NCBI GenBank assembly: GCA_913051655.1
Contig: CAJXHI010000017.1
Coordinates: forward strand, 1 to 60,675
Origin: an uncultured Alphaproteobacteria bacterium
GTDB lineage: Bacteria > Pseudomonadota > Alphaproteobacteria > Rhodobacterales > Rhodobacteraceae
Direction: 5' to 3'
DNA length: 60,675 bases
Part shown: piece after piece, positions 1 to 8,649 of the stretch
Layout of the letters: every line of letters begins with the position of its first letter
How positions within the stretch are numbered: position 1 is the first letter of the stretch
Translations under genes and position numbers: made by a program
The notes under the pieces: model-generated
What the model saw: the letters and a program-made list of their open reading frames with translations, nothing else
What the model was told of the DNA's origin: nothing
Databases searched by the model: none

Positions 1-62
1 CTGGATAGAGCAGCCCCCTCCTAAGGGGCAGGTTACAGGTTCGAATCCTGTCGGGGTCGCCA
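1..62 (+). tRNA. tRNA-Arg (anticodon CCU), 5' truncated by window edge
   Basis: The 3' three-quarters of a tRNA is visible. The anticodon stem is GCCCC (13-17) pairing GGGGC (25-29) around the 7-nt loop 18-24, which gives anticodon CCT at 20-22 and so reads AGG (arginine). The T arm is ACAGG/CCTGT around the canonical TTCGAAT loop. The discriminator base is G59 and the CCA end is encoded at 60-62. The 5' acceptor strand lies before base 1. The anticodon assignment follows from standard loop geometry. Confidence 0.93.
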
Positions 63-135
63 CAGCTTTAAAAAATTTTCTGAACTAAGGGCCCATTGTT
101 TCTAAAAGCTTCTTTATATTCGTCGCACCTCAGGG

Positions 136-166
136 CTTGATTTTTTTGTTAAAATTCATATGTCCG
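136..166 (+). promoter_or_regulatory. sigma-32 (RpoH)-type heat-shock promoter of htpG
   Basis: CTTG at 136-139 is followed by a 17-nt spacer and CATATGTCCG at 157-166. The alphaproteobacterial RpoH consensus, as I recall it, is CTTG-N17/18-CYTATNTNNG; only the Y position differs here. It lies 20 bp before the htpG start codon, upstream of the ribosome binding site GGGAGA (175-180), and htpG is a classical heat-shock gene. Confidence 0.65.
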
Positions 167-185
167 GGACCAAAGGGAGATCTGC

Positions 186-2039
186 ATGAATAAAGTGTTC
201 AAGAATTTTGAAGCTGACACAGGAAAAATCCTGAATATCGTAATAAATTCGCTCTATTCGGAGCGTGAAATTTTCTTGCGTGAATTGCTGTCTAACGCGT
301 CTGATGCGATTCAAAAGCGGCGTTATCTGGGACAAATGAACCCTGCCGTGTTAAATGCTGGTGAAGATCGGATAAGGCTGCGTGTGAATACTAAGAAGAA
401 GATCCTCGAAATCGAAGACACGGGAATCGGTCTTAGCGAGACAGAATTGGAAGAGACGCTGGGGACTTTGGCTAAATCTGGCACCGAAAGTTTTCTCAAG
501 GAGCTTGAAAATGCCAAAGAAGATAAAGATGCCGCAAGAAGCCTCATTGGAAAATTTGGGGTTGGATTTTATTCTGCCTTTATGGTGGCTGAAAAAGTCG
601 AGGTACTGACAAAAAGGGCTGGAACTGACGGTGTATACCTTTGGAAGAGTGATGGTCAGTCCGGTTATGAAATTGAACCGAGCTCTGAGGCTGTGGAAAC
701 GGGCACTCGCATCCGTTTGTATTTAAAAAAAGACGCTAAAGAGTTTTCAGAAGATGTGCGGGTCAAAACGATTGTAAAAAAATATTCAGATCATATTTCT
801 GTGGGCATCGATTTCATTGCAGACGACGGAACAAGCGAACAGATCAATAAAGGGGATGCGCTTTGGACACGGTCAACCAAAGAAATTTCTGAAGAGGATT
901 ACAAATCCTTCTATCAATCCCATTTTATGGCTTATGACGATCCGTTCATTACCTTACACAATCGGTCTGAAGGGACGTTGGAATTTACCAATCTTCTCTT
1001 CGTACCCTCGCGCGCTCCGTTTGATCTTTATGATCCAGAGCGCAAATCAAAGCTCAGCCTTTATATCAATCGCGTCTTCATAACTAATGAACTTGATGCG
1101 GTTTTGCCAAAATGGTTGCGTTTTGTGCAGGGAATTTTGGACACCACTAGTCTTGACCTAAACGTTAGTCGTGAGCTCGTCCAGTCAAGCCCTGTGTTAA
1201 GCAAAATCAAAAAAGCTATTATCAAACGTGTGATTGGCGAATTAAAGAAAAAACTCAAAAATGACACAGAAGGATATGACGCTTTTTGGGCGCAGTTTGG
1301 TCGTGTGATCAAAGAGGGGCTTTATGAAGATTTCGAAAATCGCGGTAAAGTCGCTGAGATTTGCCGCGTTTTCTCTCGCAAGTCGGATGCCAATATAACC
1401 CTTCAGGATTATTTGGATGGGTTTGCCAGCGATCAAAAAGACATTTATTATCTTACCGCTGATACGCTTGAGCAGGCCAAGAAAAGTCCCCATCTCGAAG
1501 GGTTTGATGCACGTGGAATTGATGTGCTTTTGATGACAGACCCGATTGACTCGTTTTGGATGTCTCAGATGGGACAATTCAAAGATCACAATTTTGTTTC
1601 TGTTGTCCGCGATCAATATGACCTCGATGGTGTCGGCCAGACTGAAGACGGCGATAGCACTGCGGAAAAGGCAGATGAAAGCGAGGTTTTAGCACTTTTC
1701 AAAGCAAATCTGGGTGAGACCATTGAAGACGTCAAAGCGTCGTCAACATTGAAGCAAAGCCCTGTGCGCCTTGTAGCGGGAACCACAGGTTTAGATTTCA
1801 ATATGGAGCGCATCTTAAAGGCGCAGAATCCAGACTTTGAAGGAAGTAAAAAAATCCTTGAAGTGAACCTTAGTCACGAATTGATTCGGAAGCTCGAAGG
1901 CACAGGGGATGCGGAAACCAAAGGGGCGCTCTGCCGTGTTTTGTTGGAACAGGCAAAAATTGCAGACGGAGAGCTTCCTGCTGATGCAAAGCAGTTCAGC
2001 GAGGATATCATAAAAATCGGGCTGTCCAGCGTGTCTTGA
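186..2039 (+). CDS. htpG: Molecular chaperone HtpG (bacterial Hsp90)
   Basis: Cytosolic ATP-dependent Hsp90-type chaperone, 617 residues, close to the usual 610-640. The N-terminal GHKL ATPase domain shows ELLSNASDA (about residues 33-41), DTGIGL (about 78-83) and GKFGVGFYSAF (about 122-132), the three nucleotide-binding motifs. The middle domain contains RVFI and the conserved segment LDLNVSRE; the C-terminal dimerisation region ends the protein. The ATG start is supported by GGGAGA 6 nt upstream. The gene stands alone between a tRNA gene and a convergent transporter operon and has its own heat-shock-like promoter and a terminator shared with the opposite strand. Confidence 0.97.
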   Translation: MNKVFKNFEADTGKILNIVINSLYSEREIFLRELLSNASDAIQKRRYLGQMNPAVLNAGEDRIRLRVNTKKKILEIEDTGIGLSETELEETLGTLAKSGTESFLKELENAKEDKDAARSLIGKFGVGFYSAFMVAEKVEVLTKRAGTDGVYLWKSDGQSGYEIEPSSEAVETGTRIRLYLKKDAKEFSEDVRVKTIVKKYSDHISVGIDFIADDGTSEQINKGDALWTRSTKEISEEDYKSFYQSHFMAYDDPFITLHNRSEGTLEFTNLLFVPSRAPFDLYDPERKSKLSLYINRVFITNELDAVLPKWLRFVQGILDTTSLDLNVSRELVQSSPVLSKIKKAIIKRVIGELKKKLKNDTEGYDAFWAQFGRVIKEGLYEDFENRGKVAEICRVFSRKSDANITLQDYLDGFASDQKDIYYLTADTLEQAKKSPHLEGFDARGIDVLLMTDPIDSFWMSQMGQFKDHNFVSVVRDQYDLDGVGQTEDGDSTAEKADESEVLALFKANLGETIEDVKASSTLKQSPVRLVAGTTGLDFNMERILKAQNPDFEGSKKILEVNLSHELIRKLEGTGDAETKGALCRVLLEQAKIADGELPADAKQFSEDIIKIGLSSVS

Positions 2040-2041
2040 TT

Positions 2042-2078
2042 AAAAACGGCGGGGCCAAATGACCCCGCCGCTCAATTT
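2042..2078. terminator. Bidirectional intrinsic terminator between htpG and the pyrimidine transporter operon
   Basis: An 8-bp perfect stem, CGGCGGGG (2047-2054) with CCCCGCCG (2063-2070), is flanked by AAAAA on the left and by an AT-rich tract containing TTTT on the right. It can therefore stop both the rightward htpG transcript and the leftward ABC transporter operon. Confidence 0.8.
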
Positions 2079-2096
2079 TATGGAGATTGCTACCGC

Positions 2097-3077
2097 TTAA
2101 TTTAACGCCGCATCGGTAATTTCATGTGTCCATGCGCCCTCTGGGGCTTTGGAAATCACGGGATCAGATCCACCTGCTAAAAGCGTTGCAACAGTGCGCT
2201 TGTAATCAGCTGGATCCAGCGATCCATTAGAGCCCGCGGTGAGCTTCGCGATTTCGCCCATCATACGCTTTTGATGCTTTTCTGTCTGCGCACCAGACGC
2301 ATCATTGTCCAGAACGATCTCAGCCGCTTCATCTGGATTGGCTTCTGCATATTTCCAGCCTTTCATCGAGGCGCGCACAAAGCGGACCATTTTGTCTTTG
2401 AAGGCAGGATCTTTCAGATTATCTTCCAGAGCATAGATGCCATCCTCTAGCGTTGCGACCCCCTGATCCTCATACTTAAACGTGACTAGTTCGTCTGGGG
2501 ACACACCCGCATCGATAACTTGCCAATATTCGTTATAGGTCATTGTGGAAATACAATCCGCTTGACGTTGCAACAACGGGTCAACATTAAAGCCCTGCCT
2601 TAGAACTGTTACTCCGTCATCACCACCTTCCGTAGATATACCCTCTTGGCTCATCCAACTCAAAAAGGGATATTCGTTTCCAAAGAACCATACGCCGATC
2701 GTTTTGCCTTTGAAATCAGCAGGACTTTTGATACCCGTGTCTTTCCAGCAGCTTAGCATCAAACCTGATGATTTAAAGGGCTGTGCGATATTGACAACTG
2801 GAAGTCCTCGTTCGCGAGCGGCGAGAGCCGAAGGCATCCAGTTCAACATGACGTCAGCACCTCCACCTGCAAGAACTTGCGGTGGCGCAATGTCAGGACC
2901 CCCAGGCAGGATTGACACGTTTAGACCTTCATCGGAATAATATCCTTTATCCAAAGCCACATAGTACCCTGCAAACTGGGCTTGCGTTACCCATTGCAAT
3001 TGCAATTTCACATCATCAGCGGCTTGCGCTACCGTTGCGACAAACAAAGCTGCCGCCGTAGATAATAGTCTCTTCAT
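2097..3077 (-). CDS. ABC transporter substrate-binding protein, NMT1/THI5-like (pyrimidine-type substrate)
   Basis: Periplasmic solute-binding protein of about 326 residues. The start at 3077 is preferred over an upstream in-frame start because it follows GGAGA and opens a clear signal peptide (MKRLLSTAAALFVATVAQAA, then DDVKLQLQW). The mature N-terminus (QLQWVTQAQFAGYYVA, DKGYY, GLNVSILPGG) is the NMT1/THI5 fold that binds pyrimidine-like ligands such as thiamine precursors. It is the last gene of an operon that also encodes dihydropyrimidinase and ureidopropionase, so the ligand is probably a pyrimidine base, dihydropyrimidine or hydantoin. The exact ligand is inferred, not shown. Confidence 0.88.
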   Translation of the reverse strand: MKRLLSTAAALFVATVAQAADDVKLQLQWVTQAQFAGYYVALDKGYYSDEGLNVSILPGGPDIAPPQVLAGGGADVMLNWMPSALAARERGLPVVNIAQPFKSSGLMLSCWKDTGIKSPADFKGKTIGVWFFGNEYPFLSWMSQEGISTEGGDDGVTVLRQGFNVDPLLQRQADCISTMTYNEYWQVIDAGVSPDELVTFKYEDQGVATLEDGIYALEDNLKDPAFKDKMVRFVRASMKGWKYAEANPDEAAEIVLDNDASGAQTEKHQKRMMGEIAKLTAGSNGSLDPADYKRTVATLLAGGSDPVISKAPEGAWTHEITDAALN

Positions 3078-3109
3078 TTTTTTCTCCAGTCTGTTCAGTG
3101 TGTAGCTCT

Positions 3110-3955
3110 TTAGCCTCGTTGTGAGGGATGCCAAAAGGTCACCCCCTTTTCTATTATTGTAATTAAGCCATAAAATAGGCTACCAGCAAGCGCTGCAACC
3201 ACGATTTCAGCCCACACCATATCAAGGGCCAGCTGACCAATTGACATAGAAATTCGGAACCCCATACCCACAATGGGAGAACCAAAAAACTCCGCGACAA
3301 TCGCTCCAATTAAAGCAAGTGTGGTTGAAATTTTCAGCCCATTAAATATAAATGGCATCGCCACGGGAAGCTTAAGTTTAAAGAAAGTCTGCCATGCATT
3401 GGCTGCATATGTACGCATCAAATCCTGCTGGATAAAAGAGCTTTCGCGTAACCCTGCCACCGCGTTGATCAACATGGGGAAAAATACCATAACCACCACG
3501 ACAGCTGCCTTAGAATGCCAATCGAAACCGAACCACATGACCAATATGGGTGCAGTACCGATAATAGGAAGCGCTGCCATAAAGCTTGCCACAGGTAAAA
3601 GCCCGCGCCGCAGGAAGCGATATCTTTCGACTAGTATGGCGACAAGCATTGCGCTTGTACAGCCTATCAAATATCCCCGTAAAGCCCCTTTTAGAAAGGT
3701 TTGTACAAAATCCTTCCATAGTATCGGTAGATTTTCTGAAGTGGTTTGGATGACTAGGCTTGGTGGAGGCAAAATCACAAGTGGGACATCAAGACCGCGC
3801 ACAATCAGTTCCCACATAAGGATAATCGTCAGGCCGAAGATTGTCGGCACCAAAAGACGGATGCTACGCCGCTCTGCAAAGCTGCTGTCAGCGAGCCTGA
3901 CGTTGACAAACCAGGCTGCCCCCCAGATTAGCATTGCCAAAATCACCAAGCTCAC
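3110..3955 (-). CDS. ABC transporter permease (BPD_transp_1), pyrimidine operon
   Basis: Inner-membrane permease of about 281 residues with roughly six hydrophobic segments. The cytoplasmic EAA-type loop is visible as TYAANAWQTFFKLKLPVAMP at about two thirds of the length. Its start overlaps the stop of the other permease by 4 bp (ATGA), so the two are translationally coupled and probably form a heterodimeric channel with the ATPase and binding protein of the same operon. It belongs to the TauC/SsuC-like permease family; substrate specificity comes only from context. Confidence 0.88.
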   Translation of the reverse strand: MSLVILAMLIWGAAWFVNVRLADSSFAERRSIRLLVPTIFGLTIILMWELIVRGLDVPLVILPPPSLVIQTTSENLPILWKDFVQTFLKGALRGYLIGCTSAMLVAILVERYRFLRRGLLPVASFMAALPIIGTAPILVMWFGFDWHSKAAVVVVMVFFPMLINAVAGLRESSFIQQDLMRTYAANAWQTFFKLKLPVAMPFIFNGLKISTTLALIGAIVAEFFGSPIVGMGFRISMSIGQLALDMVWAEIVVAALAGSLFYGLITIIEKGVTFWHPSQRG

Positions 3956-4815
3956 AACATTCCCATCCGTTTCAAAGTGATTTGCTGAACAAGGTTTATT
4001 AATGCTACAAGCAGAGCAGCAAGCACTGCAGCACTTAACAAGGCGGACCAGATTTGAATCGTCTGCCCGTAGTAGGATCCCGCAAGAAGCCGTGCGCCCA
4101 ACCCCCGCACTGCTCCGGTTGGCAATTCACCAACAATAGCGCCTACAAGGCTCGCCGCGATCCCGATTTTTAGGGACGCAAAAAGATAGGGAACGGATGC
4201 GGGAAGCCGCAATTTCCAGAATGTTTCCGCACGCGTTGCATTATAGGTTTTTAACAAATCAAGTTTCATCCGGTCTGGACTGCGTAATCCTTTGACCATG
4301 CCAACGACCACGGGGAAAAAGCTGAGATACGCGCTAATAATTGCTTTCGGTAGTAGTCCTTGAATGCCGATCGAATTCAGAACCACGATGATCATCGGTG
4401 CTATTGCTAGAATTGGGATCGTCTGGGAGGCAATCGCCCAGGGCATCACGCTAATATCCATAGCGCGGTTATGCACAATCCCCACGGCAAGGAGTATTCC
4501 CATCGACATCCCAATCGCAAAGCCAAGCAGGGTAGAAGACAAGGTAATCCATCCGTGATACACAAGGCTGCGTTTGGAAGTTATTTTTTTCTCAACCGTA
4601 GTATTCCAGGTTTCAATAGCCACCTGATGTGGGGCGGGAAGACGGGGTTTTTCTTGCGATAGTGTGTCTTTAACTAAATCGGATAAGTTCAATTCGACGT
4701 TTGCGCGCTCTGCTTTGTTATAGGCCCACGCCGAATTTAGTCCGACCGCAGCGACATACCAGATCACGATCAGCGCTGCAACCACACTGAGAACTGGGAT
4801 TAGAGCCTGTCGCAT
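3952..4815 (-). CDS. ABC transporter permease (BPD_transp_1), pyrimidine operon
   Basis: A second inner-membrane permease of 287 residues. The N-terminus has one hydrophobic segment followed by a charged periplasmic stretch (about residues 30-75) before the core permease helices, a layout common in heterodimeric NMT1-type importers. The EAA loop is TYNATRAETFWKLRLPASVP. It lies 39 bp after the ATPase gene and overlaps the next permease by 4 bp. Confidence 0.88.
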   Translation of the reverse strand: MRQALIPVLSVVAALIVIWYVAAVGLNSAWAYNKAERANVELNLSDLVKDTLSQEKPRLPAPHQVAIETWNTTVEKKITSKRSLVYHGWITLSSTLLGFAIGMSMGILLAVGIVHNRAMDISVMPWAIASQTIPILAIAPMIIVVLNSIGIQGLLPKAIISAYLSFFPVVVGMVKGLRSPDRMKLDLLKTYNATRAETFWKLRLPASVPYLFASLKIGIAASLVGAIVGELPTGAVRGLGARLLAGSYYGQTIQIWSALLSAAVLAALLVALINLVQQITLKRMGML

Positions 4816-4854
4816 CGCTGGCGCGTCCTTTGTTCTGAAATTGGGCTAATCATT

Positions 4855-5637
4855 TTAATCATAAGAATGTCCTGCACGTAACCCTTCACGCACCCGATGT
4901 GCGATTGCAATGAATTCTGGGGACTCCCGAATATTCAGCGGTCTGTCTCCCGGAAGTGTGCTTTCAATAACATCACTGATCCGCCCGGGTCTGGGGGACA
5001 TGACAACAATCTTTGTAGATAAATACACGGCTTCAGGAATGGAATGCGTCACGAAGCAGATGGTTTTCTGTGTTTCTTTCCAAAGCTCCAGAAGCTCTTC
5101 ATTCAAATGGTCGCGCACAATTTCATCCAATGCGCCAAAAGGTTCGTCCATAAGTAGAATATCTGCGTCAAAAGCAAGCGCTCGTGCGATTGACGCTCTT
5201 TGTTGCATCCCGCCGGACAATTGCCATGGGAATTTTTTTTCGAAATCCCGCAAATCCACAAGCTCGAGAACGCTTTTGACACGTTTCGCCTGTTCCGATT
5301 TGCTAATACCCATGATTTCCAGAGGAAGACGGATATTTTTCTCGATGGTGCGCCAGGGATAAAGCCCTGCTGCCTGAAAAACATATCCATAAGACCTTCT
5401 TTTGCGCGCTTCTTCAGGAGTCATGCCATTCACGTAAATATGGCCTGATGTAGGATGTTCTAGGTCTGCTGCCACACGAAGGAATGTTGTTTTTCCACAT
5501 CCTGATGGGCCGATAAAACTCACCAACTCACCTTTGTTGATCTCAAGGTTGATATCTTTGAGCGCATGTACCGGTCCATCTGCTGTATCAAAGATTAAGG
5601 ATAGATTTTTGGCTGAGATCACAGAATGAGTGGTCAT
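4855..5637 (-). CDS. ABC transporter ATP-binding protein, pyrimidine operon
   Basis: ATPase subunit of about 260 residues in the nitrate/sulfonate/taurine (SsuB/TauB) family. Walker A GPSGCGKTT, signature LSGGMQQR, Walker B ILLMDEPFGALD and the switch histidine in VTHSIPEA are all present. I chose the ATG at 5637 because AAGGA lies 5 nt upstream; a longer reading would need a TTG start. It energises the two permeases encoded downstream. Position between dihydropyrimidinase and the permeases supports import of a pyrimidine-pathway substrate. Confidence 0.92.
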   Translation of the reverse strand: MTTHSVISAKNLSLIFDTADGPVHALKDINLEINKGELVSFIGPSGCGKTTFLRVAADLEHPTSGHIYVNGMTPEEARKRRSYGYVFQAAGLYPWRTIEKNIRLPLEIMGISKSEQAKRVKSVLELVDLRDFEKKFPWQLSGGMQQRASIARALAFDADILLMDEPFGALDEIVRDHLNEELLELWKETQKTICFVTHSIPEAVYLSTKIVVMSPRPGRISDVIESTLPGDRPLNIRESPEFIAIAHRVREGLRAGHSYD

Positions 5638-5679
5638 ATGGTCCTTAACTTTCAAAACGTGGCATTAGCATAGTTTGGC

Positions 5680-7140
5680 TTAGATGCCTGCAGGAATGTT
5701 CATCGGGTTACGACGGATCTGTTTTGGCGCAGTCAGTTCTTTCCATTTGCTCAATGCGACATTGGCAGATGGAAAGGGAGGACGCGGCACAAAGCGGCCT
5801 CTGCCCGGATTGGGCTGGCTATTTTGTCCCCAGGCCCAGATGACCTCGCCACGGTTTATAGTAAAGCGGGATTGCGCCGTCACCTCAAATCCTTCGAAGA
5901 CATTGTAATCAAGAATTGAATGATGGTTCGCAGGACTGATCGTTTTGGTGATTTTCGGATCCCATACTACAATATCTGCATCTGCTCCTTCAACAATGGC
6001 CCCTTTTTTGGGATAAATATTGAGGATTTTTGCGATATTGGTGCTGGTTGAGGCCACAAATTCATTAGGTGTTAGGCGACCTGTTTCCACGCCCTCTGTC
6101 CAAAGTACGGAAAGACGTTCCTCCAAACCATTGGACCCATTTGGAATTAGGCAGAAATTGTCCTTTCCCATCAGTTTCTGTTCACTTGTAAAGGCCGCAT
6201 GGTCAGTGGCCACTACCTGAAGTGATCCTGCTTGTAGCCCTGCCCAAAGGCTTGCCTGGTGGTCTTTGTTACGGAACGGTGGGGACATCACACGACGCGC
6301 AGAATGTATCCAGTCGCCTTTGAAATATTCGCTTTCATCAAGGGTAAGGAATTGGATCAGAGGTTCCCCATAAACACGCATACCCTTCTGACGCGCGCGC
6401 CGGATGGCTTCATGCGACTGCTCACAGCTCACATGCACAATATAAAGCGGCACGCCTGCGGCATCTGCTATTGTGATTGCGCGGTTTGTGGCCTCACCCT
6501 CAAATTCTGGAGGGCGCGAATAGGCGTGTCCCTCAGGACCCGTGATGCCTTTTGTCAACATCTCTTCCTGCATATCTGCGACAAGGTCACCGTTTTCTGC
6601 ATGCACCATGGGTAGAGCTCCAATTTCCTTACATCTTTTGAAGCTTGCAAACATTTCATCATCTTCGATCATCAAAGCGCCCTTGTACGCCATGAAATGT
6701 TTGAAGGAATTTACGCCCATATCGACGGCATCCTTCATTTCGTTAAACACGTTTTCGTTCCAGCCAGTAATCGCCATATGGTATCCCACATCCGAACAAA
6801 TCTGTGGGGCTGATTTGCGATGCCATTCGTTGATTGCTTTTTTGATCGACCCATCTTCCCCAGGAAGACAGAAATCGACGATCATCGTTGTCCCTCCCAC
6901 GGCTGCAGCCCAAGTGCCTGTTTCAAAGGTTTCTGCTGCAGTAGTGCCCATGAAGGGCATTTCTAGATGGGTATGGGGATCAATGCCGCCGGGGATGACA
7001 TATGCACCGTCTGCATCTATATACTCGTCCCCGCTGAGATCTGCTCCGATTTGCTTTATAACTTCATCTTCAATTAAGACATCGGCTTTCCAAGTGCGGT
7101 CAGCGGTACATACTACGCCGCCTTTGATCACTTTGCTCAT
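5680..7140 (-). CDS. Dihydropyrimidinase / D-hydantoinase
   Basis: Cyclic amidohydrolase of 486 residues that hydrolyses 5,6-dihydrouracil or dihydrothymine to the N-carbamoyl beta-amino acid, the second step of reductive pyrimidine catabolism. The binuclear zinc site is visible: HTH in DPHTHLEMPF, the carbamylated lysine context FKHFMAYKGAL, histidines in MVHAEN and YIVHVSC, and the aspartate in ATDHAAF. AAGGAGAA lies 6 nt before the ATG. It sits between the ureidopropionase and transporter genes. The first-step enzyme, dihydropyrimidine dehydrogenase, is not in this window. Confidence 0.95.
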   Translation of the reverse strand: MSKVIKGGVVCTADRTWKADVLIEDEVIKQIGADLSGDEYIDADGAYVIPGGIDPHTHLEMPFMGTTAAETFETGTWAAAVGGTTMIVDFCLPGEDGSIKKAINEWHRKSAPQICSDVGYHMAITGWNENVFNEMKDAVDMGVNSFKHFMAYKGALMIEDDEMFASFKRCKEIGALPMVHAENGDLVADMQEEMLTKGITGPEGHAYSRPPEFEGEATNRAITIADAAGVPLYIVHVSCEQSHEAIRRARQKGMRVYGEPLIQFLTLDESEYFKGDWIHSARRVMSPPFRNKDHQASLWAGLQAGSLQVVATDHAAFTSEQKLMGKDNFCLIPNGSNGLEERLSVLWTEGVETGRLTPNEFVASTSTNIAKILNIYPKKGAIVEGADADIVVWDPKITKTISPANHHSILDYNVFEGFEVTAQSRFTINRGEVIWAWGQNSQPNPGRGRFVPRPPFPSANVALSKWKELTAPKQIRRNPMNIPAGI

Positions 7141-7176
7141 TTGTGTTCTCCTTTAAGGGTCGATGATAGGTCCCCG

Positions 7177-8427
7177 TTATTCCACCATTTCTGCAGTTTC
7201 TACGACGGCGTGAAACAAAACTTCTGCACCCGCAGTCGACCATTCTTTGGAAATTTCTTCGGCTTCGTTGTGGCTTAGCCCATCCACGCAAGGACACATG
7301 ATCATTGCTGTGGGGGCCACTTGATTGATCCAGCAGGCATCATGCCCCGCACCTGAAATAATATCGCGATGGGAATATCCCAGACGTGCTGCAGCGCTGC
7401 GCACCGCGCTTACGCATGTTTTATCAAAAGTTACGGGATCAAAACCGCCAACTTTTTCGAATTCAATGAATAGGCCCATATCATCGCATATTTTCTGCGC
7501 ATCAGCTTTGAGCCGTGCCTCCATATCCGCGATGATATTAATGTTTGGGCATCTGAAATCGACCGTGAAGACAACTTTGCCTGGAATTACGTTTCGTGAG
7601 TTGGGATAGACGTCGATATGCCCCGCAGCGCCCACCGCATGTGGTGCGTGGCTTATTGCTATCTCATCTACTAGGTCAAGCACCCGCGCCATGCCAAGGC
7701 CTGCGTTTTTGCGCATGGGCATGGGGGTGGACCCTGTGTGAGCATCTTTGCCTGTGATGGTGACCTGTATCCAGCTAAGTCCCTGACCATGGGTAACAAC
7801 GCCAATGTCGACATCTTCAGCTTCAAGGATTGGACCCTGTTCGATGTGAAGCTCGAAAAAAGCGTGCATTTTGCGGGCACCAACCTCTTCTTCGCCGCGC
7901 CATCCAATTCGTGTCAGTTCGTCCCCAAATGTCTTTCCCTCTGCATCCTCACGTGCATAGGCCCAGTCCTGCGTGTGGATTCCTGCAAAAACACCAGAGG
8001 ACAGCATCGCCGGAGCATACCTTGTGCCTTCCTCGTTGGTAAAATTAGTGACCACAATGGGGTGACGGGTTTTGATACCCATATCATTGAGACTTCGAAT
8101 AACTTCTAGTCCGCCCAAAACCCCCAAGACACCATCGTATTTTCCACCAGTCGGTTGCGTGTCAAGATGTGATCCGACATAGACGGGTAGGGCGTCTGGG
8201 TCGGTACCTTTGCGTTTTGCAAACATATTGCCCATTTGGTCCAGGCTCATAGTGCAGTCGGCTTCTTCACACCATTTTTGAAACAACGCACGCCCTTCAC
8301 CGTCTTCGTCTGTCAGGGTCTGCCGGTTATTGCCGCCGGCCACACCCGGACCAATTTTTGCCATTTCCATAAGGCTATTCCACAGCCTATCGCCGTTTAT
8401 GCGAAGGTTCTCACCTGGTGCCGCCAT
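7177..8427 (-). CDS. Zn-dependent hydrolase, probable beta-ureidopropionase (N-carbamoyl-beta-alanine amidohydrolase)
   Basis: M20-family amidohydrolase of about 416 residues. Metal-binding and dimer motifs are clear: GSHLDTQPTGGKYDG, NEEGTRYAP, HIEQGPILE and GAGHDA. It most likely releases beta-alanine (or beta-aminoisobutyrate), CO2 and ammonia from the product of the neighbouring dihydropyrimidinase; allantoate or L-carbamoylase activity is a family alternative that context disfavours. The start at 8427 (ATG with GGGAGAA upstream) is chosen over a longer TTG-initiated reading. It is the first gene of the operon and faces a divergent RutR-like regulator. Confidence 0.9.
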   Translation of the reverse strand: MAAPGENLRINGDRLWNSLMEMAKIGPGVAGGNNRQTLTDEDGEGRALFQKWCEEADCTMSLDQMGNMFAKRKGTDPDALPVYVGSHLDTQPTGGKYDGVLGVLGGLEVIRSLNDMGIKTRHPIVVTNFTNEEGTRYAPAMLSSGVFAGIHTQDWAYAREDAEGKTFGDELTRIGWRGEEEVGARKMHAFFELHIEQGPILEAEDVDIGVVTHGQGLSWIQVTITGKDAHTGSTPMPMRKNAGLGMARVLDLVDEIAISHAPHAVGAAGHIDVYPNSRNVIPGKVVFTVDFRCPNINIIADMEARLKADAQKICDDMGLFIEFEKVGGFDPVTFDKTCVSAVRSAAARLGYSHRDIISGAGHDACWINQVAPTAMIMCPCVDGLSHNEAEEISKEWSTAGAEVLFHAVVETAEMVE

Positions 8428-8601
8428 TTTATTTTCTCCCTGCTGAGTGGCACGAGGACGTGGTTCCAAATGCCAAACGACTCAATATACCCACGGGAAG
8501 GGACTTTTAGCTTCCATTAGTCGTTGCCACGGGCACGAGTTGAAATATGAGCATAGCCAAAGTTGGATTTTGGCCGTACGATAAATTTTACGCTAGACAG
8601 A

Positions 8602-8619
8602 GTTGACCGATCAGTCAAC
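8602..8619. promoter_or_regulatory. RutR operator in the divergent promoter region
   Basis: GTTGACCGATCAGTCAAC is an inverted repeat with 6-bp perfect outer arms (GTTGAC/GTCAAC). It matches the E. coli RutR consensus TTGACCANNTGGTCAA closely: the left half TTGACC is exact and the right half differs at one base. It lies between the RutR-like TetR gene (plus) and the pyrimidine operon (minus), where it can control both. The minus strand across it also carries TTGACT, a possible -35 box, so a bound repressor would block polymerase. Confidence 0.75.
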
Positions 8620-8649
8620 AAAGTTTCGCGCACCCGATAAGACGAAGTT

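Noticed and set aside
3273..3980. A 235-codon plus-strand open frame antisense to an ABC permease
   Set aside because: Composition is that of a reverse-complemented membrane protein gene; the permease on the minus strand has clear motifs.
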